Source: Flavobacteriales bacterium | Lineage (GTDB): Bacteria > Bacteroidota > Bacteroidia > UBA10329 | DNA: 64,000 nt | Direction: 5' to 3' | Assembly (NCBI GenBank): GCA_020635495.1 | Contig: JACJZQ010000002.1 | Span: forward strand, 262,007-326,006 | In this document: one piece after another, positions 23,344-32,068 of the stretch | How positions within the stretch are numbered: the stretch's first letter is position 1 | How the letters are laid out: every line of letters starts with the position of its first letter | The notes under the pieces: model-generated | Database searches by the model: none | The model's input: only the letters and a program-made list of their open reading frames with translations | What the model was told of the DNA's origin: nothing | Translations under genes and position numbers: made by a program

Positions 23344-25235
23344 AGCACCCTCAACTTAATGGTGTGGTCAATACGTTTGAGTTCATCTACCACATCTGAG
23401 TTGTACTCCTTGTCAATATCTGTTATCAGATAACCTACCTCATGATTGGTTTGAAGGTGTTGCCCCAAAACGTTGATATTGAATCGTGAGAAGATGTTGT
23501 TAATTCTGGCCATGATACCAGGAATGTTCTGATGAATATGAAGTAGGCGGTGTGCTCCTTTTAACTGTGGAACTCGGATATTCGGAAGATTGACACTGGC
23601 AAAACTGTCTCCAGTATTAACATAGTTGACCAACGCTTCTGGAACATATGCCGCAATATTCTTCTGGGCCTCTATGGTACTTCCACCCACGTGGGGAGTC
23701 AGAATTACATTGGGCATTCCTGTGAAGACACATTCAAACGCTTCATCATTCGATTTCGGTTCTTCCGGAAAGACATCTATCGCAGCGCCAGCAATTTTAC
23801 CAGATTCAAGAGCAGATTTCAATGCCTGAAGATCAACCACTTTGCCTCTGGCCAAGTTGATCAACACTGCTCCATCTTTCATCCAGCCCAATTCTTTCTT
23901 GGTAATGATTCCTTCATTTTCTGGGCGGCCATCAACATGTAGCGTAACTACATCCGATTTCTTCATCAATTCACGAAGTGAACTCATCTTCTGGGCATTT
24001 CCTAGAGCGAGTTTCTCTTCTACATCAAAGTAGAGTACTTGCATTCCTAGAGCCTCTGCCAGCACAGATAACTGCGAGCCGATGTTACCATATCCCACAA
24101 TACCGAGCTTCTTCCCTCGAATTTCAAAACTTCCTTTAGCCGATTTATCCCAAATGCCACGATGCATGTTCATGCTTTTCTGGTGCGTACCGCGCATAAG
24201 CATGATCATTTCGCCAATGACCATCTCAACAACACTTCTGGTATTGCTGAATGGGGCATTGAAAACACTGATGCCTCTTTTCATGCAGGCATCGAGATCT
24301 ATCTGATTGGTTCCAATACAGAAAGCACCAATTGCCAAGAGACGGTCTGCTGCATCTACAACTCTCTTGGTTATCTGCGTTTTAGAGCGAATGCCCAAAA
24401 TGTGCTTGCCCTTTACTGCTTCGCAAAGTTCATCTTCAGACAAACTTCCTGCTAACAGGTCTACCTGGTACCCTTCACCTCTCAATTGCTCCACAGCGTG
24501 TTCATGGATCCCTTCCAGCAACAGTACCTTTATTCTGTTCTTAGGGTAAGAAATTGACATGGGCAATTTCTCAGTATAGAGAATCTCGTCCAGACTTGGG
24601 GCTATGTGATCAGCCTTATCAAGAATATTCTTGCGTTCCACGTTCTCCGTGAATGCATGAAACTTGTCCGCAATTCCAGCAGCGCGTGTTTGATAATCAG
24701 AGAACCCATCACCGATCATATGCACTTCTCCCGGCAGTCTCATTGATTTGAGCTGATCGATCTTCCCGTCTGGTTTGGATAGATCATTGTTTCTATCAAA
24801 ACCGATTATTCTACCTGACCTGCTGAATTCAAATGTGTTGGCATAAATCCTTTCTGAAGGGATATTGTAACTGGCCATGATGGGATCAATGAACTCTTTG
24901 AAACCGCATGAAACGATGTAGATATCATCTGCAAACTCCTTAAAGAAGTCTTTGTTCCGTGAAATCGATGTTGATATTTTTCTCTTGAGCCGTCTAACCA
25001 ATGGGTCCAAATGATCTCGGTGGGCATTCAGAATCTTCAATCGTTTCTCCAAAGATTCTGTAAACGTGATATCTCCATCTACGCCTTGGTCTGTGATTCT
25101 AGCTATCTTCTCAATCTTCTCCTTTTTCTTAGGATCACCTTTCAGCGACACCTCAGCCAGTTCTTCAAACGCTTCTACTTGAGTGAGCGTACTATCAAAA
25201 TCAAATACAAAAGTTCTTTTCTTCTGCTCTATCAT
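23337..25235 (-). CDS. serA: Fused HAD (phosphoserine-phosphatase-like) and 3-phosphoglycerate dehydrogenase
   Basis: A TTG at 25241 or ATG at 25235 can start it; ATG is preferred. The 632-residue protein has two parts. Residues 1-225 form a HAD phosphatase resembling SerB: DFDSTLT nucleophile motif, SCGF, a Lys in SKPDGK and GDGFSDYQTR. Residues 235-632 form SerA: NAD motif GIVGYGNIGS, catalytic Arg/Glu region and His in LTPHVGGST, and a C-terminal ACT domain (PGIMARINNIF) for serine feedback. It would join the first and last steps of serine synthesis on one chain. Confidence 0.92.
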   Translation of the reverse strand: MIEQKKRTFVFDFDSTLTQVEAFEELAEVSLKGDPKKKEKIEKIARITDQGVDGDITFTESLEKRLKILNAHRDHLDPLVRRLKRKISTSISRNKDFFKEFADDIYIVSCGFKEFIDPIMASYNIPSERIYANTFEFSRSGRIIGFDRNNDLSKPDGKIDQLKSMRLPGEVHMIGDGFSDYQTRAAGIADKFHAFTENVERKNILDKADHIAPSLDEILYTEKLPMSISYPKNRIKVLLLEGIHEHAVEQLRGEGYQVDLLAGSLSEDELCEAVKGKHILGIRSKTQITKRVVDAADRLLAIGAFCIGTNQIDLDACMKRGISVFNAPFSNTRSVVEMVIGEMIMLMRGTHQKSMNMHRGIWDKSAKGSFEIRGKKLGIVGYGNIGSQLSVLAEALGMQVLYFDVEEKLALGNAQKMSSLRELMKKSDVVTLHVDGRPENEGIITKKELGWMKDGAVLINLARGKVVDLQALKSALESGKIAGAAIDVFPEEPKSNDEAFECVFTGMPNVILTPHVGGSTIEAQKNIAAYVPEALVNYVNTGDSFASVNLPNIRVPQLKGAHRLLHIHQNIPGIMARINNIFSRFNINVLGQHLQTNHEVGYLITDIDKEYNSDVVDELKRIDHTIKLRVLY

Positions 25236-25241
25236 GTTCAA

Positions 25242-26024
25242 TCAATATGAAACGTGAAATGGTACTGAGGATGAAACGCCAGAATAGTTGTCCCATGCAG
25301 TGCAATAAAGGTGGTAATGGCCCTGCGCCCATGTACTATCTACAGCCCACCAAGCTTCTGAAGGACCAAAAAGAACCAGGTTATTCTGAATTACAGGGAA
25401 ATCAAACCAATGCAACGTATCCGATCCATCAACCTTACCAATATATATGGATGCGTAAATCAGGGACTGTGAATCTGTAATGGTTCCAAAAGGTGAAAAG
25501 CCTTGACCAATGGTCAATGTATCTGACGATGGTCCGCCAACATCAATAACAGGTGGCGTGTTGTCGATACTGTTCTTTATTTCAAAGTTCACCGTGTCCT
25601 TCAAAGACTCATTTCCTTCGATATCAATACACGCCAGAATGATTCGGTAAGAGCCATTGAAAGTTGTATCGCTTAGTGGGAAAACTTGATCCAAATACAA
25701 GGCTTTATCCTTATTGGGCACTCCTTCAACTATTATGAATGAGGAAGTAGAATCGGCAGCAATTCCGTTTTCAGAATCTATCCCATCTAGGATAACCTTG
25801 TATTGCAACAGGCCGGTGTCATCCGAAAGCGTGGCTACTATCCGCAAACCATCATTGGTGGTTACAATGCCGTTTTCGTTTGGCAGGTCGATGCTAATTG
25901 TAGGTCGTTCTGCATCCGTAACCTGATTACAGGCTGCAAAAGCAACAATTGCTAAGAGAGGTATGAGCGTTCCGATTTTCACGATTCGAAGGTAGTTCTG
26001 AGAACGAACATAGCGGTCGATCAT
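25242..26024 (-). CDS. DUF4625-like lipoprotein
   Basis: The 260-residue product has a lipobox-like VAFAAC (Cys 32) after an N-terminal helix, then two beta-sandwich segments with RPTISIDLPNENGIV and TPPVIDVGGPSSDTL. The repeated pattern resembles Ig-like DUF4625 domains of Bacteroidota lipoproteins. The long N-terminal arm (MIDRYVRSQNYLRIVKIG) before the hydrophobic stretch is somewhat unusual. Its stop lies six bases before the serA ATG, so the two may share a transcript. Confidence 0.75.
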   Translation of the reverse strand: MIDRYVRSQNYLRIVKIGTLIPLLAIVAFAACNQVTDAERPTISIDLPNENGIVTTNDGLRIVATLSDDTGLLQYKVILDGIDSENGIAADSTSSFIIVEGVPNKDKALYLDQVFPLSDTTFNGSYRIILACIDIEGNESLKDTVNFEIKNSIDNTPPVIDVGGPSSDTLTIGQGFSPFGTITDSQSLIYASIYIGKVDGSDTLHWFDFPVIQNNLVLFGPSEAWWAVDSTWAQGHYHLYCTAWDNYSGVSSSVPFHVSY

Positions 26025-26145
26025 TGAAAAAATTGTTCAACGTTTAATGTTAATTGAGCCGAATAAAAAAGAGTTCCAAAATTGATGTAACGAAATCGGA
26101 TAACTTGAGTATAAACCAATCTGTAATAGTGATGAATTTGCAGAC

Positions 26146-27246
26146 ATGCGAAAACTTCTACTGATAATACTGATAGGGATTTTGGGTTTGAATGAGGCGT
26201 TGGCTCAAGACCCGACATTCACTCAATTTTACGCAAACCGAACTTACATTAACCCTGCTTATGCAGGTGCGGACCTTGGTTTACGATTCAATTTCAACTA
26301 TCGAAACCTTTGGACTGCCATTCCAGGTGATTTCAGCACCTACAGTGGAGGAGTTGACATGGGTGATCCTAACATTTTTGGAGGTATCGGTTTCTTGGCG
26401 GTCGCCAGTAATGAAGGTGAAGGCCAGCTACAGACGCAGCGTTACAGTTTCATGTATTCGTACCGATTGATTGTTATTCCAAGGATGTTCGACCTGCATT
26501 TTGCATTGGATGCAGCTTACATGAAGAAGGAAATAAAGGATTGGAACGCATTTATTTTCTCCGATCAACTTCATCCTATTTACGGAAACATAAACCCAAC
26601 CAGCGTGGAGCAACCTGAACGTCTGTTTGTGGAAATGCCCGATTTTACCGTTGGTACCATGGCCCGATTCAATATAAAGATGGGTGGTGGGGCAAGAAGC
26701 ATGCGTTCGAGAAAAATGGTGGCTAACACGCTAGGTTTTTCAGCGCATCACATTACTCAGCCAAACGAATCATTGCTAGGAAGAAATGAGAAAATGCCGA
26801 TAAGATTCTTGGGGCACTACAGCGCCTTGATACCATTATCGAAGTCAAGGGCAAAAAATCCGTTCTACCTCTCTCCTAACTTGATGTATGAACACCAACG
26901 TAATCTTTCCACCATGAACGTTGGGATGTACGCTCTGCGAGCTCCAGTTATGATCGGAGTTTGGTACAGAAATGAAATGCGCTTTGAAGCAAACGATACC
27001 GATGCGCTCATGTTCAATGTTGGAGTTAGAGGAACCAACCGTAGAAAGTCGTTCATGTATCAGATCGGGTATAGCTACGATCTTACACTTTCAAGACTGG
27101 CCGGATCCACCTCTGGAAGCCACGAGATCGCGGTGATATTGGAAATCACTCGAGCTGGATTCAATAGTAAGTCCAGAATTGCTAAGAAGCGTTCGCGAAA
27201 CTGCTTCAACTGGCACGGACCTCGAAGCACTCCGAAGATCTTCTAA
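26146..27246 (+). CDS. PorP/SprF family T9SS membrane protein
   Basis: The 366-residue product has a signal peptide (ending EALAQ) and the family start DPTFTQFYANRTYINPAYAGAD, the PorP/SprF signature F(T/S)QFY.N....NPA.AG. The rest is an outer-membrane beta barrel. PorP/SprF proteins serve T9SS and the anchoring or secretion of specific large surface proteins. No cargo gene lies next to it, unlike the second copy at 59193. TGAATTTG eight bases upstream is a near -7 box. Confidence 0.9.
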   Translation: MRKLLLIILIGILGLNEALAQDPTFTQFYANRTYINPAYAGADLGLRFNFNYRNLWTAIPGDFSTYSGGVDMGDPNIFGGIGFLAVASNEGEGQLQTQRYSFMYSYRLIVIPRMFDLHFALDAAYMKKEIKDWNAFIFSDQLHPIYGNINPTSVEQPERLFVEMPDFTVGTMARFNIKMGGGARSMRSRKMVANTLGFSAHHITQPNESLLGRNEKMPIRFLGHYSALIPLSKSRAKNPFYLSPNLMYEHQRNLSTMNVGMYALRAPVMIGVWYRNEMRFEANDTDALMFNVGVRGTNRRKSFMYQIGYSYDLTLSRLAGSTSGSHEIAVILEITRAGFNSKSRIAKKRSRNCFNWHGPRSTPKIF

Positions 27247-28835
27247 AGAATAATGATGCGAAATTCCGTATTGAACGGAGCCGAAGCATTATAGACCATA
27301 TCAAAGAATCCCTTAGGATTTCTTGAATAGAACGCCATGAAATTATCGTGGCGTTCTTGTAAGTAGCCATTCGGAAACAGCTTCTTGTGCACAGACCTGA
27401 TTCTATTCACGGAAACCTCGTTCTGTTTTTTCAACCCACGGGTAAACCGGCTTTGCCACTGCTCTAGCCCCTTCTCCATTCTGGTTTCCTCAGCCTCAAT
27501 AGACTGAACCAAAGTTGGGTCGATAGATTCTGCCTTGTCTTTCAAGCTTGCATAAAGCGATTTCAGGAATTCCTTCTCCTCATCAAGACCAACTTCTGTA
27601 TCAGACAATTCAAGAACATGTTCTTTAACCAGATCATCAACAGAATGGAAAAGGTCCTCTGGCAATAACTTCAACTCCGTTAGCTTTTTGGAAGTGTTGG
27701 AATCGATGAGTAGGAAATGATTTCTTAGACCCAAAATCGGGAAACTCACTCCCATTTCAGTGAAGTATTCCTTGTATTGAAGCCAATAAGACAATTCTCC
27801 TGCTCCTCCAACATATGTCAAGTTCGGTAAAATGAACTCCTGGAATAAAGGTCTGAGCACCACATTCGGACTGAATCGCTCTGGATGCTGCTTGATCTCC
27901 TCAACCATCTCATCTTCTGTGAAACGAATGTCGGTATGCAGCACATGAAATCCAGAAGCCGTTCTAACGATCCGATTGCGAAGCCCGTCTGCGAGGTAAA
28001 AGCAATTGATCTCTCGAGGATTTACCTGAACATGATAGTTGAGTTTGGCAAGTTTCAAATTGCCGGATTTCACCAAACTGAACGGTTTATTCTTCAGAAT
28101 GTCGGTTAGAAAATGCTCAACGAATGATGCTTTGAAACCTGCATCATCGCTATCAATAATAACAAGACCTCTTTTTCCGAAAAGTTCATTCACGAAGTTT
28201 CGGGTTGCGTCCGATAGCTTGTCGAATTCGGTGTACGATTTCCTGAACAATTGAACCAACTCCATGGTAGCCTCATCATTGCTGAAAATTTCATCCAACT
28301 GATCACAGAATTCGGCAAGCGATGCTGGATTCATTCTACCTGTGGTCCCTGTCTGGTCGGTATTCCACGAATATTTTGTACCGAAAAGATTGAACTGACC
28401 TACCTCGTCAATGTCATGATCCTCAGAATTCATCCAATAAACGGGAACGAAATGCCGATCCGGATAGGCGTCATTCAACTCGTCTGCCAATTTTATCGTG
28501 TGCAGAATCTTGTAGATGAAATACAGCGGGCCTGTAAAGATGTTAAGTTGATGCCCTGTGGTTACCGTATATGTGTTAGAATCGCGAAGCGATTCGATAT
28601 TCTTCAACACTTGAACTGTGGCACCTCCAATGGACTTGTATTGGGCAATTAAGGAATCAGCCAGCAGGTCTCTATGAAACGGAAACCGATTCCTCTCCTC
28701 GATCTTTTTCGGGTAATTCTCCAATTCGTGAGCAAACCCATAGAATTCCTCCAGGTCGGGATTCTGGTTCAAATAATCGAGAATCAATCGGTTAAACCGA
28801 CCTGTATGTTCTAGGGAAACGGTTGAGACCTCCAT
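27243..28835 (-). CDS. bshC: Bacillithiol biosynthesis cysteine-adding enzyme BshC
   Basis: The 530-residue product has the BshC motifs TVTTGHQLNIFTGPLYFIYK and PVYWMNSEDHDIDEV, which bind nucleotide and glucosaminyl-malate, and a long coiled-coil (about residues 370-470). BshC adds cysteine to GlcN-malate in bacillithiol synthesis. BshA and BshB are not in the window. Its ATG overlaps the upstream rimO stop (TAATG). Confidence 0.95.
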   Translation of the reverse strand: MEVSTVSLEHTGRFNRLILDYLNQNPDLEEFYGFAHELENYPKKIEERNRFPFHRDLLADSLIAQYKSIGGATVQVLKNIESLRDSNTYTVTTGHQLNIFTGPLYFIYKILHTIKLADELNDAYPDRHFVPVYWMNSEDHDIDEVGQFNLFGTKYSWNTDQTGTTGRMNPASLAEFCDQLDEIFSNDEATMELVQLFRKSYTEFDKLSDATRNFVNELFGKRGLVIIDSDDAGFKASFVEHFLTDILKNKPFSLVKSGNLKLAKLNYHVQVNPREINCFYLADGLRNRIVRTASGFHVLHTDIRFTEDEMVEEIKQHPERFSPNVVLRPLFQEFILPNLTYVGGAGELSYWLQYKEYFTEMGVSFPILGLRNHFLLIDSNTSKKLTELKLLPEDLFHSVDDLVKEHVLELSDTEVGLDEEKEFLKSLYASLKDKAESIDPTLVQSIEAEETRMEKGLEQWQSRFTRGLKKQNEVSVNRIRSVHKKLFPNGYLQERHDNFMAFYSRNPKGFFDMVYNASAPFNTEFRIIIL

Positions 28836-30148
28836 TAGGAAACGACTTTTCCGTGAAGGTCGAAGTAATCTGCATCTGTTACTTCAACATTCACAAAATC
28901 ACCGATTCTAAGGTAATTTTCTTCTACGGGAATCAGAACTTCATTATCCACTTCTACAGAGTCGAACTCAGTTCTTCCTACGTAATTCTCGCCTTCCGTT
29001 CTGTCTATCAACACCTTCAATATCTTGCCTATCAAAGCTTGGTTCTTTTCCAGCGAAATCTCTTGCTGTACTTCCATAACCAATTCCGCTCGTCTTTGTT
29101 TTTCCTCTTCGGGTACATCATCTTCCAGCAGGAAAGCATGTGTATTCTCTTCGTGAGAGTAAGTGAAGACGCCCAATCGCTCAAAGCGCATTTCTTTAAC
29201 CCAATCGAGTAAAACGTTGAAGTCTTCTTCCGTTTCTCCGGGGTATCCAACTATCAATGTGGTTCTGAGCGCAATTCCAGGAACTTTCTCCTTGATCTCG
29301 TTCAGCAACCGTGTGGTTTTCTCCTTGGTTGTACCTCTGCGCATCGATTTCAGCACGGGGTCGGCAATATGCTGCAGCGGCATATCCAAGTAGCTACAGA
29401 TCTTGGGCTCATTTGCCATTACCTCCAACACATCTTCCGGAAATCCTGTTGGAAAAGCATAATGCAAGCGAATCCATTCAATTCCCTCAACCTTGCACAG
29501 TTCAGTGAGAAGATCGGCCAATCTGCGTTTGCCATAAATATCAATTCCGTAGTAGGTAGAGTCCTGCGCAATGATCATCAACTCCTTCACTCCCTTTGCC
29601 GCGAGCTTTTTGGCAGATTCCACCAACTCCTCAATTGGAGTTGATACGTGTTTTCCGCGCATCAAAGGAATGGCACAGAACGAACACGGTCTGTCACATC
29701 CTTCCGAAATTTTGAAATAGGCGTAGTGAGATGGGGTCGTCAACAAACGTTCTCCAACTAGTTCGTGCTTGTAGTCCGCACCAAGAACTTTAAGCAGCCT
29801 TGGCAGATCACGCGTTCCGAAATATTCATCCACATTCGGAATCTCCTTCTCTAGGTCTGGCTTGTAACGTTCAGATAAACAGCCTGTTACAAACACCTTC
29901 TCCACCAAACCATCTTCTTTCGCTTTAGCGTATTGAAGAATGGTTTCGATGCTTTCTTCTTTGGCATTATCAATGAAACCACAGGTGTTGATGACCACAA
30001 TATTGGCGTCATTTTGAGTTGACTCATGCTCAGCCTCCACATCGCTTGCCTTCAACTGCCCCATCAGAACCTCACTATCGTAAAGGTTTTTTGAGCAGCC
30101 AAGCGTTATAACGTTGACCTTGTTCTTTTTGAGAGTACGAGCGCGCAA
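28835..30148 (-). CDS. rimO: Ribosomal protein S12 methylthiotransferase RimO
   Basis: The 437-residue protein has N-terminal cluster Cys 18, 56 and 90 (TLGCSKN, INTCGF, VTGCLSERY), radical SAM C151-x3-C155-x2-C158 and a C-terminal TRAM domain. LGCSKNLYDSE is the RimO rather than MiaB form. It methylthiolates Asp of uS12. The start is TTG at 30148, three bases after the ftsY stop. Confidence 0.95.
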   Translation of the reverse strand: MRARTLKKNKVNVITLGCSKNLYDSEVLMGQLKASDVEAEHESTQNDANIVVINTCGFIDNAKEESIETILQYAKAKEDGLVEKVFVTGCLSERYKPDLEKEIPNVDEYFGTRDLPRLLKVLGADYKHELVGERLLTTPSHYAYFKISEGCDRPCSFCAIPLMRGKHVSTPIEELVESAKKLAAKGVKELMIIAQDSTYYGIDIYGKRRLADLLTELCKVEGIEWIRLHYAFPTGFPEDVLEVMANEPKICSYLDMPLQHIADPVLKSMRRGTTKEKTTRLLNEIKEKVPGIALRTTLIVGYPGETEEDFNVLLDWVKEMRFERLGVFTYSHEENTHAFLLEDDVPEEEKQRRAELVMEVQQEISLEKNQALIGKILKVLIDRTEGENYVGRTEFDSVEVDNEVLIPVEENYLRIGDFVNVEVTDADYFDLHGKVVS

Positions 30149-30151
30149 GTG

Positions 30152-31108
30152 CTACTTGTTTAGGAAAAGTGAATCGACAAATTCAACGCGGTTGAATACC
30201 TGAAGGTCTTCCATTCCTTCGCCCACGCCAATGTATTTGACAGGAATTTTGAATTGATCCGATATACCGATCACCACGCCACCTTTGGCCGTTCCATCAA
30301 GTTTGGTCAATGCCAGCGCGTTAACTTCCGTTGCCTTAACAAACTGAGTTGCCTGTTCAATGGCATTCTGACCTGTGGATGCATCCAAAACAAGAAGAAT
30401 TTCATGTGGAGCACCCGGAACAACCTTATCCATAACTCTACGGATCTTGGTCAGCTCATTCATCAGATTGATCTTGTTGTGCAGCCTTCCCGCTGTATCA
30501 ACAATAACAACATCAGCATCCTGTGCTACGGCAGATTGAAGGGTATCAAATGCGACAGATGCTGGGTCAGCATTCATCCCTTGATTGATAACCGGAACTC
30601 CCACTCGTTGTCCCCAAATGATCAATTGGTCAACGGCTGCTGCACGGAATGTATCTGAAGCCCCGAGCACCACTTTCTTTCCTGAACTTTTCAGTTGATG
30701 GGCCAGCTTTCCGATAGTGGTGGTCTTTCCAACACCATTAACGCCAACCACCATGATAACGTATGGTTTTTTGTCTTCGGCAATTGGCAGGCCGCTTACA
30801 TCAGCGCTATTGTTTTCGCTGAGTAGTGCCACAATCTCTTCGCGAAGAATCTTGTTCAGTTGGTCGGTTCCAACATATTTATCTCTGGAAACCCGCTCCT
30901 CAATCCTTTCTATGATCTTAAGCGTTGTATTTACACCAACATCTGAAGTTACCAGAACCTCTTCCAGATTATCGAGTACCTCATCATCAACCGTTGATTT
31001 TCCAACTACGGCTTTGGTGAGCTTGGAAAAAACGCCTTCACGGGTTTTCTCCAACCCTTGATCTAGTTTTTCCTTTTTCTCCTTCGAAAAGAATCCGAAT
31101 AATCCCAT
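30152..31108 (-). CDS. ftsY: Signal recognition particle receptor FtsY
   Basis: The 318-residue NG-domain protein has GVNGVGKTTTIGKLA (P loop), DTFRAAAVDQL, VDTAGRLHNK, and TKLDGTAKGG. It lacks a long acidic A domain; only a short basic N-terminus (GFFSKEKKEKLDQG) is present, as in other Bacteroidota. It docks SRP-ribosome complexes at the membrane. A terminator separates it from the ribosomal protein genes upstream. Confidence 0.96.
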   Translation of the reverse strand: MGLFGFFSKEKKEKLDQGLEKTREGVFSKLTKAVVGKSTVDDEVLDNLEEVLVTSDVGVNTTLKIIERIEERVSRDKYVGTDQLNKILREEIVALLSENNSADVSGLPIAEDKKPYVIMVVGVNGVGKTTTIGKLAHQLKSSGKKVVLGASDTFRAAAVDQLIIWGQRVGVPVINQGMNADPASVAFDTLQSAVAQDADVVIVDTAGRLHNKINLMNELTKIRRVMDKVVPGAPHEILLVLDASTGQNAIEQATQFVKATEVNALALTKLDGTAKGGVVIGISDQFKIPVKYIGVGEGMEDLQVFNRVEFVDSLFLNK

Positions 31109-31121
31109 GTGTCTAAATAAA

Positions 31122-31150
31122 AAAGCTTCTCCCTGTACAGAGAGAAGCCT
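31122..31150 (-). terminator. Terminator after rpmG-DUF4295
   Basis: On the minus strand GGCTTCTCTC, an eight-base loop (TGTACAGG in part), and GAGAAGCTTTTTT form a stem followed by a T run. It separates the DUF4295 gene from ftsY. Confidence 0.75.
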
Positions 31151-31172
31151 TCATTATCAATGCGTTATTGAA

Positions 31173-31331
31173 TTAGTCCTTTTTGTCGAAAAAGTCCTTA
31201 ACGTGGTCATTGTGAACGACTTCCTCTTTAAAAGCGTACTCACCTGATTTAGGTGACTTGACCATCTTGATCACTTTCGTGAAATCTTTTCCTGCTCCTG
31301 TTTTGAGCGTTGCAACCGTCTTCTTAGCCAT
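31173..31331 (-). CDS. DUF4295 small basic protein, ribosome-associated
   Basis: This 52-residue frame (MAKKTVATLKTGAGKDF start, DHVKDFFDKKD end) is the Bacteroidota-specific DUF4295 protein, which nearly always follows rpmG. From memory, a new ribosomal protein of Bacteroidota called bL38 corresponds to a gene at this position; I am not certain that it is this family. It lies seven bases after the rpmG stop and before a terminator. Confidence 0.88.
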   Translation of the reverse strand: MAKKTVATLKTGAGKDFTKVIKMVKSPKSGEYAFKEEVVHNDHVKDFFDKKD

Positions 31332-31338
31332 GTCTTAC

Positions 31339-31521
31339 TTATTTGATCTCCTTATGAACGGTAACCTTCTTAAGGATAGGGTTGTACTTTTTCAACTCAA
31401 TACGATCTGGCGTATTTTTTCTGTTTTTGGTAGTGATGTACCTAGAAGTTCCAGGCATTCCGCTTTCCTTGTGCTCTGTGCACTCAAGAATAACCTGAAT
31501 TCTATCTCCTTTCTTAGCCAT
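31339..31521 (-). CDS. rpmG: Ribosomal protein bL33
   Basis: The 60-residue protein starts MAKKGDRIQVILECTEHK and has TSRYITTKNRKNTPDRIELKKY split over its central beta strands, typical for bL33. Only one Cys is present, so it is the zinc-free (C-minus) form. It has its own promoter at 31548, whose leader resembles that of rpmB. Confidence 0.96.
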   Translation of the reverse strand: MAKKGDRIQVILECTEHKESGMPGTSRYITTKNRKNTPDRIELKKYNPILKKVTVHKEIK

Positions 31522-31547
31522 TTTTCTGCTTCAAAAATTTCGGAGTG

Positions 31548-31555
31548 CAAATGTA
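31548..31555 (-). promoter_or_regulatory. -7 promoter box of rpmG
   Basis: The minus strand reads TACATTTG followed by CACTCCGAAA. The same box and leader (one base different in the first ten) occur before rpmB at 34028-34035. Confidence 0.65.
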
Positions 31556-31595
31556 GGATTTTGGTTTCGATCCGCAAACAAAGTTTTTATGATTC

Positions 31596-31982
31596 TTACG
31601 GAGGCGGAGCATCGAATGATTCATACTCAAATGGCAGATCAACGGCTTCTTGGAAATTCTGCCCGTCTTCCAACCAATCTTCATCTCCTTCTTCGTAAAC
31701 CCATTTAACCTTGAAAGAAGAACCACCTGAATTCAATTCTTTCAACTTATGAAGCACTTGAGCCAAGCCTAAATAAGAGCTCGTGTTGCAATAATCCAAC
31801 TTTACGACTAGAACTGCAGTCGTTTTTCGATTCTGAAGGTTTTCGTCAAGCCAATCAATTGCTGCTCCATAAAATTCCATGGCATTTTCTGCCAGGGAAC
31901 GCCCTTGTATCATGTAGTCGTTCTCTTCGAAATCAAATCGAATGTGAGGTGTGGTTCCAGTTTCCTGTTGCTCGTAAATCAT
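31596..31982 (-). CDS. SiaC-like DUF1987 regulatory phosphoprotein
   Basis: The 128-residue product has RGRSLAENAMEFY-like sequence (QGRSLAENAMEFYG) and LDYCNTSSYLGLAQVLHKL; the NTSS segment holds the Thr that is phosphorylated in SiaC. SiaC works as a partner-switch protein with a SiaB kinase and a SiaA phosphatase to control diguanylate cyclases or related outputs. No such partners are nearby. It lies between rpmB and rpmG, where the genes are adjacent in most Bacteroidota. Confidence 0.82.
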   Translation of the reverse strand: MIYEQQETGTTPHIRFDFEENDYMIQGRSLAENAMEFYGAAIDWLDENLQNRKTTAVLVVKLDYCNTSSYLGLAQVLHKLKELNSGGSSFKVKWVYEEGDEDWLEDGQNFQEAVDLPFEYESFDAPPP

Positions 31983-32068
31983 TGAATGGGGTTAGGATGG
32001 CATATCCAAGTGATACGCAACAATGTTACTGTGGTTTCCTAAACTAAATACATATCGACAAACGGAAC

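Noticed and set aside
31122..31150. Riboswitch or attenuator before ftsY
   Set aside because: The hairpin is directly followed by a T run and fits a simple terminator of the rpmG-DUF4295 unit.
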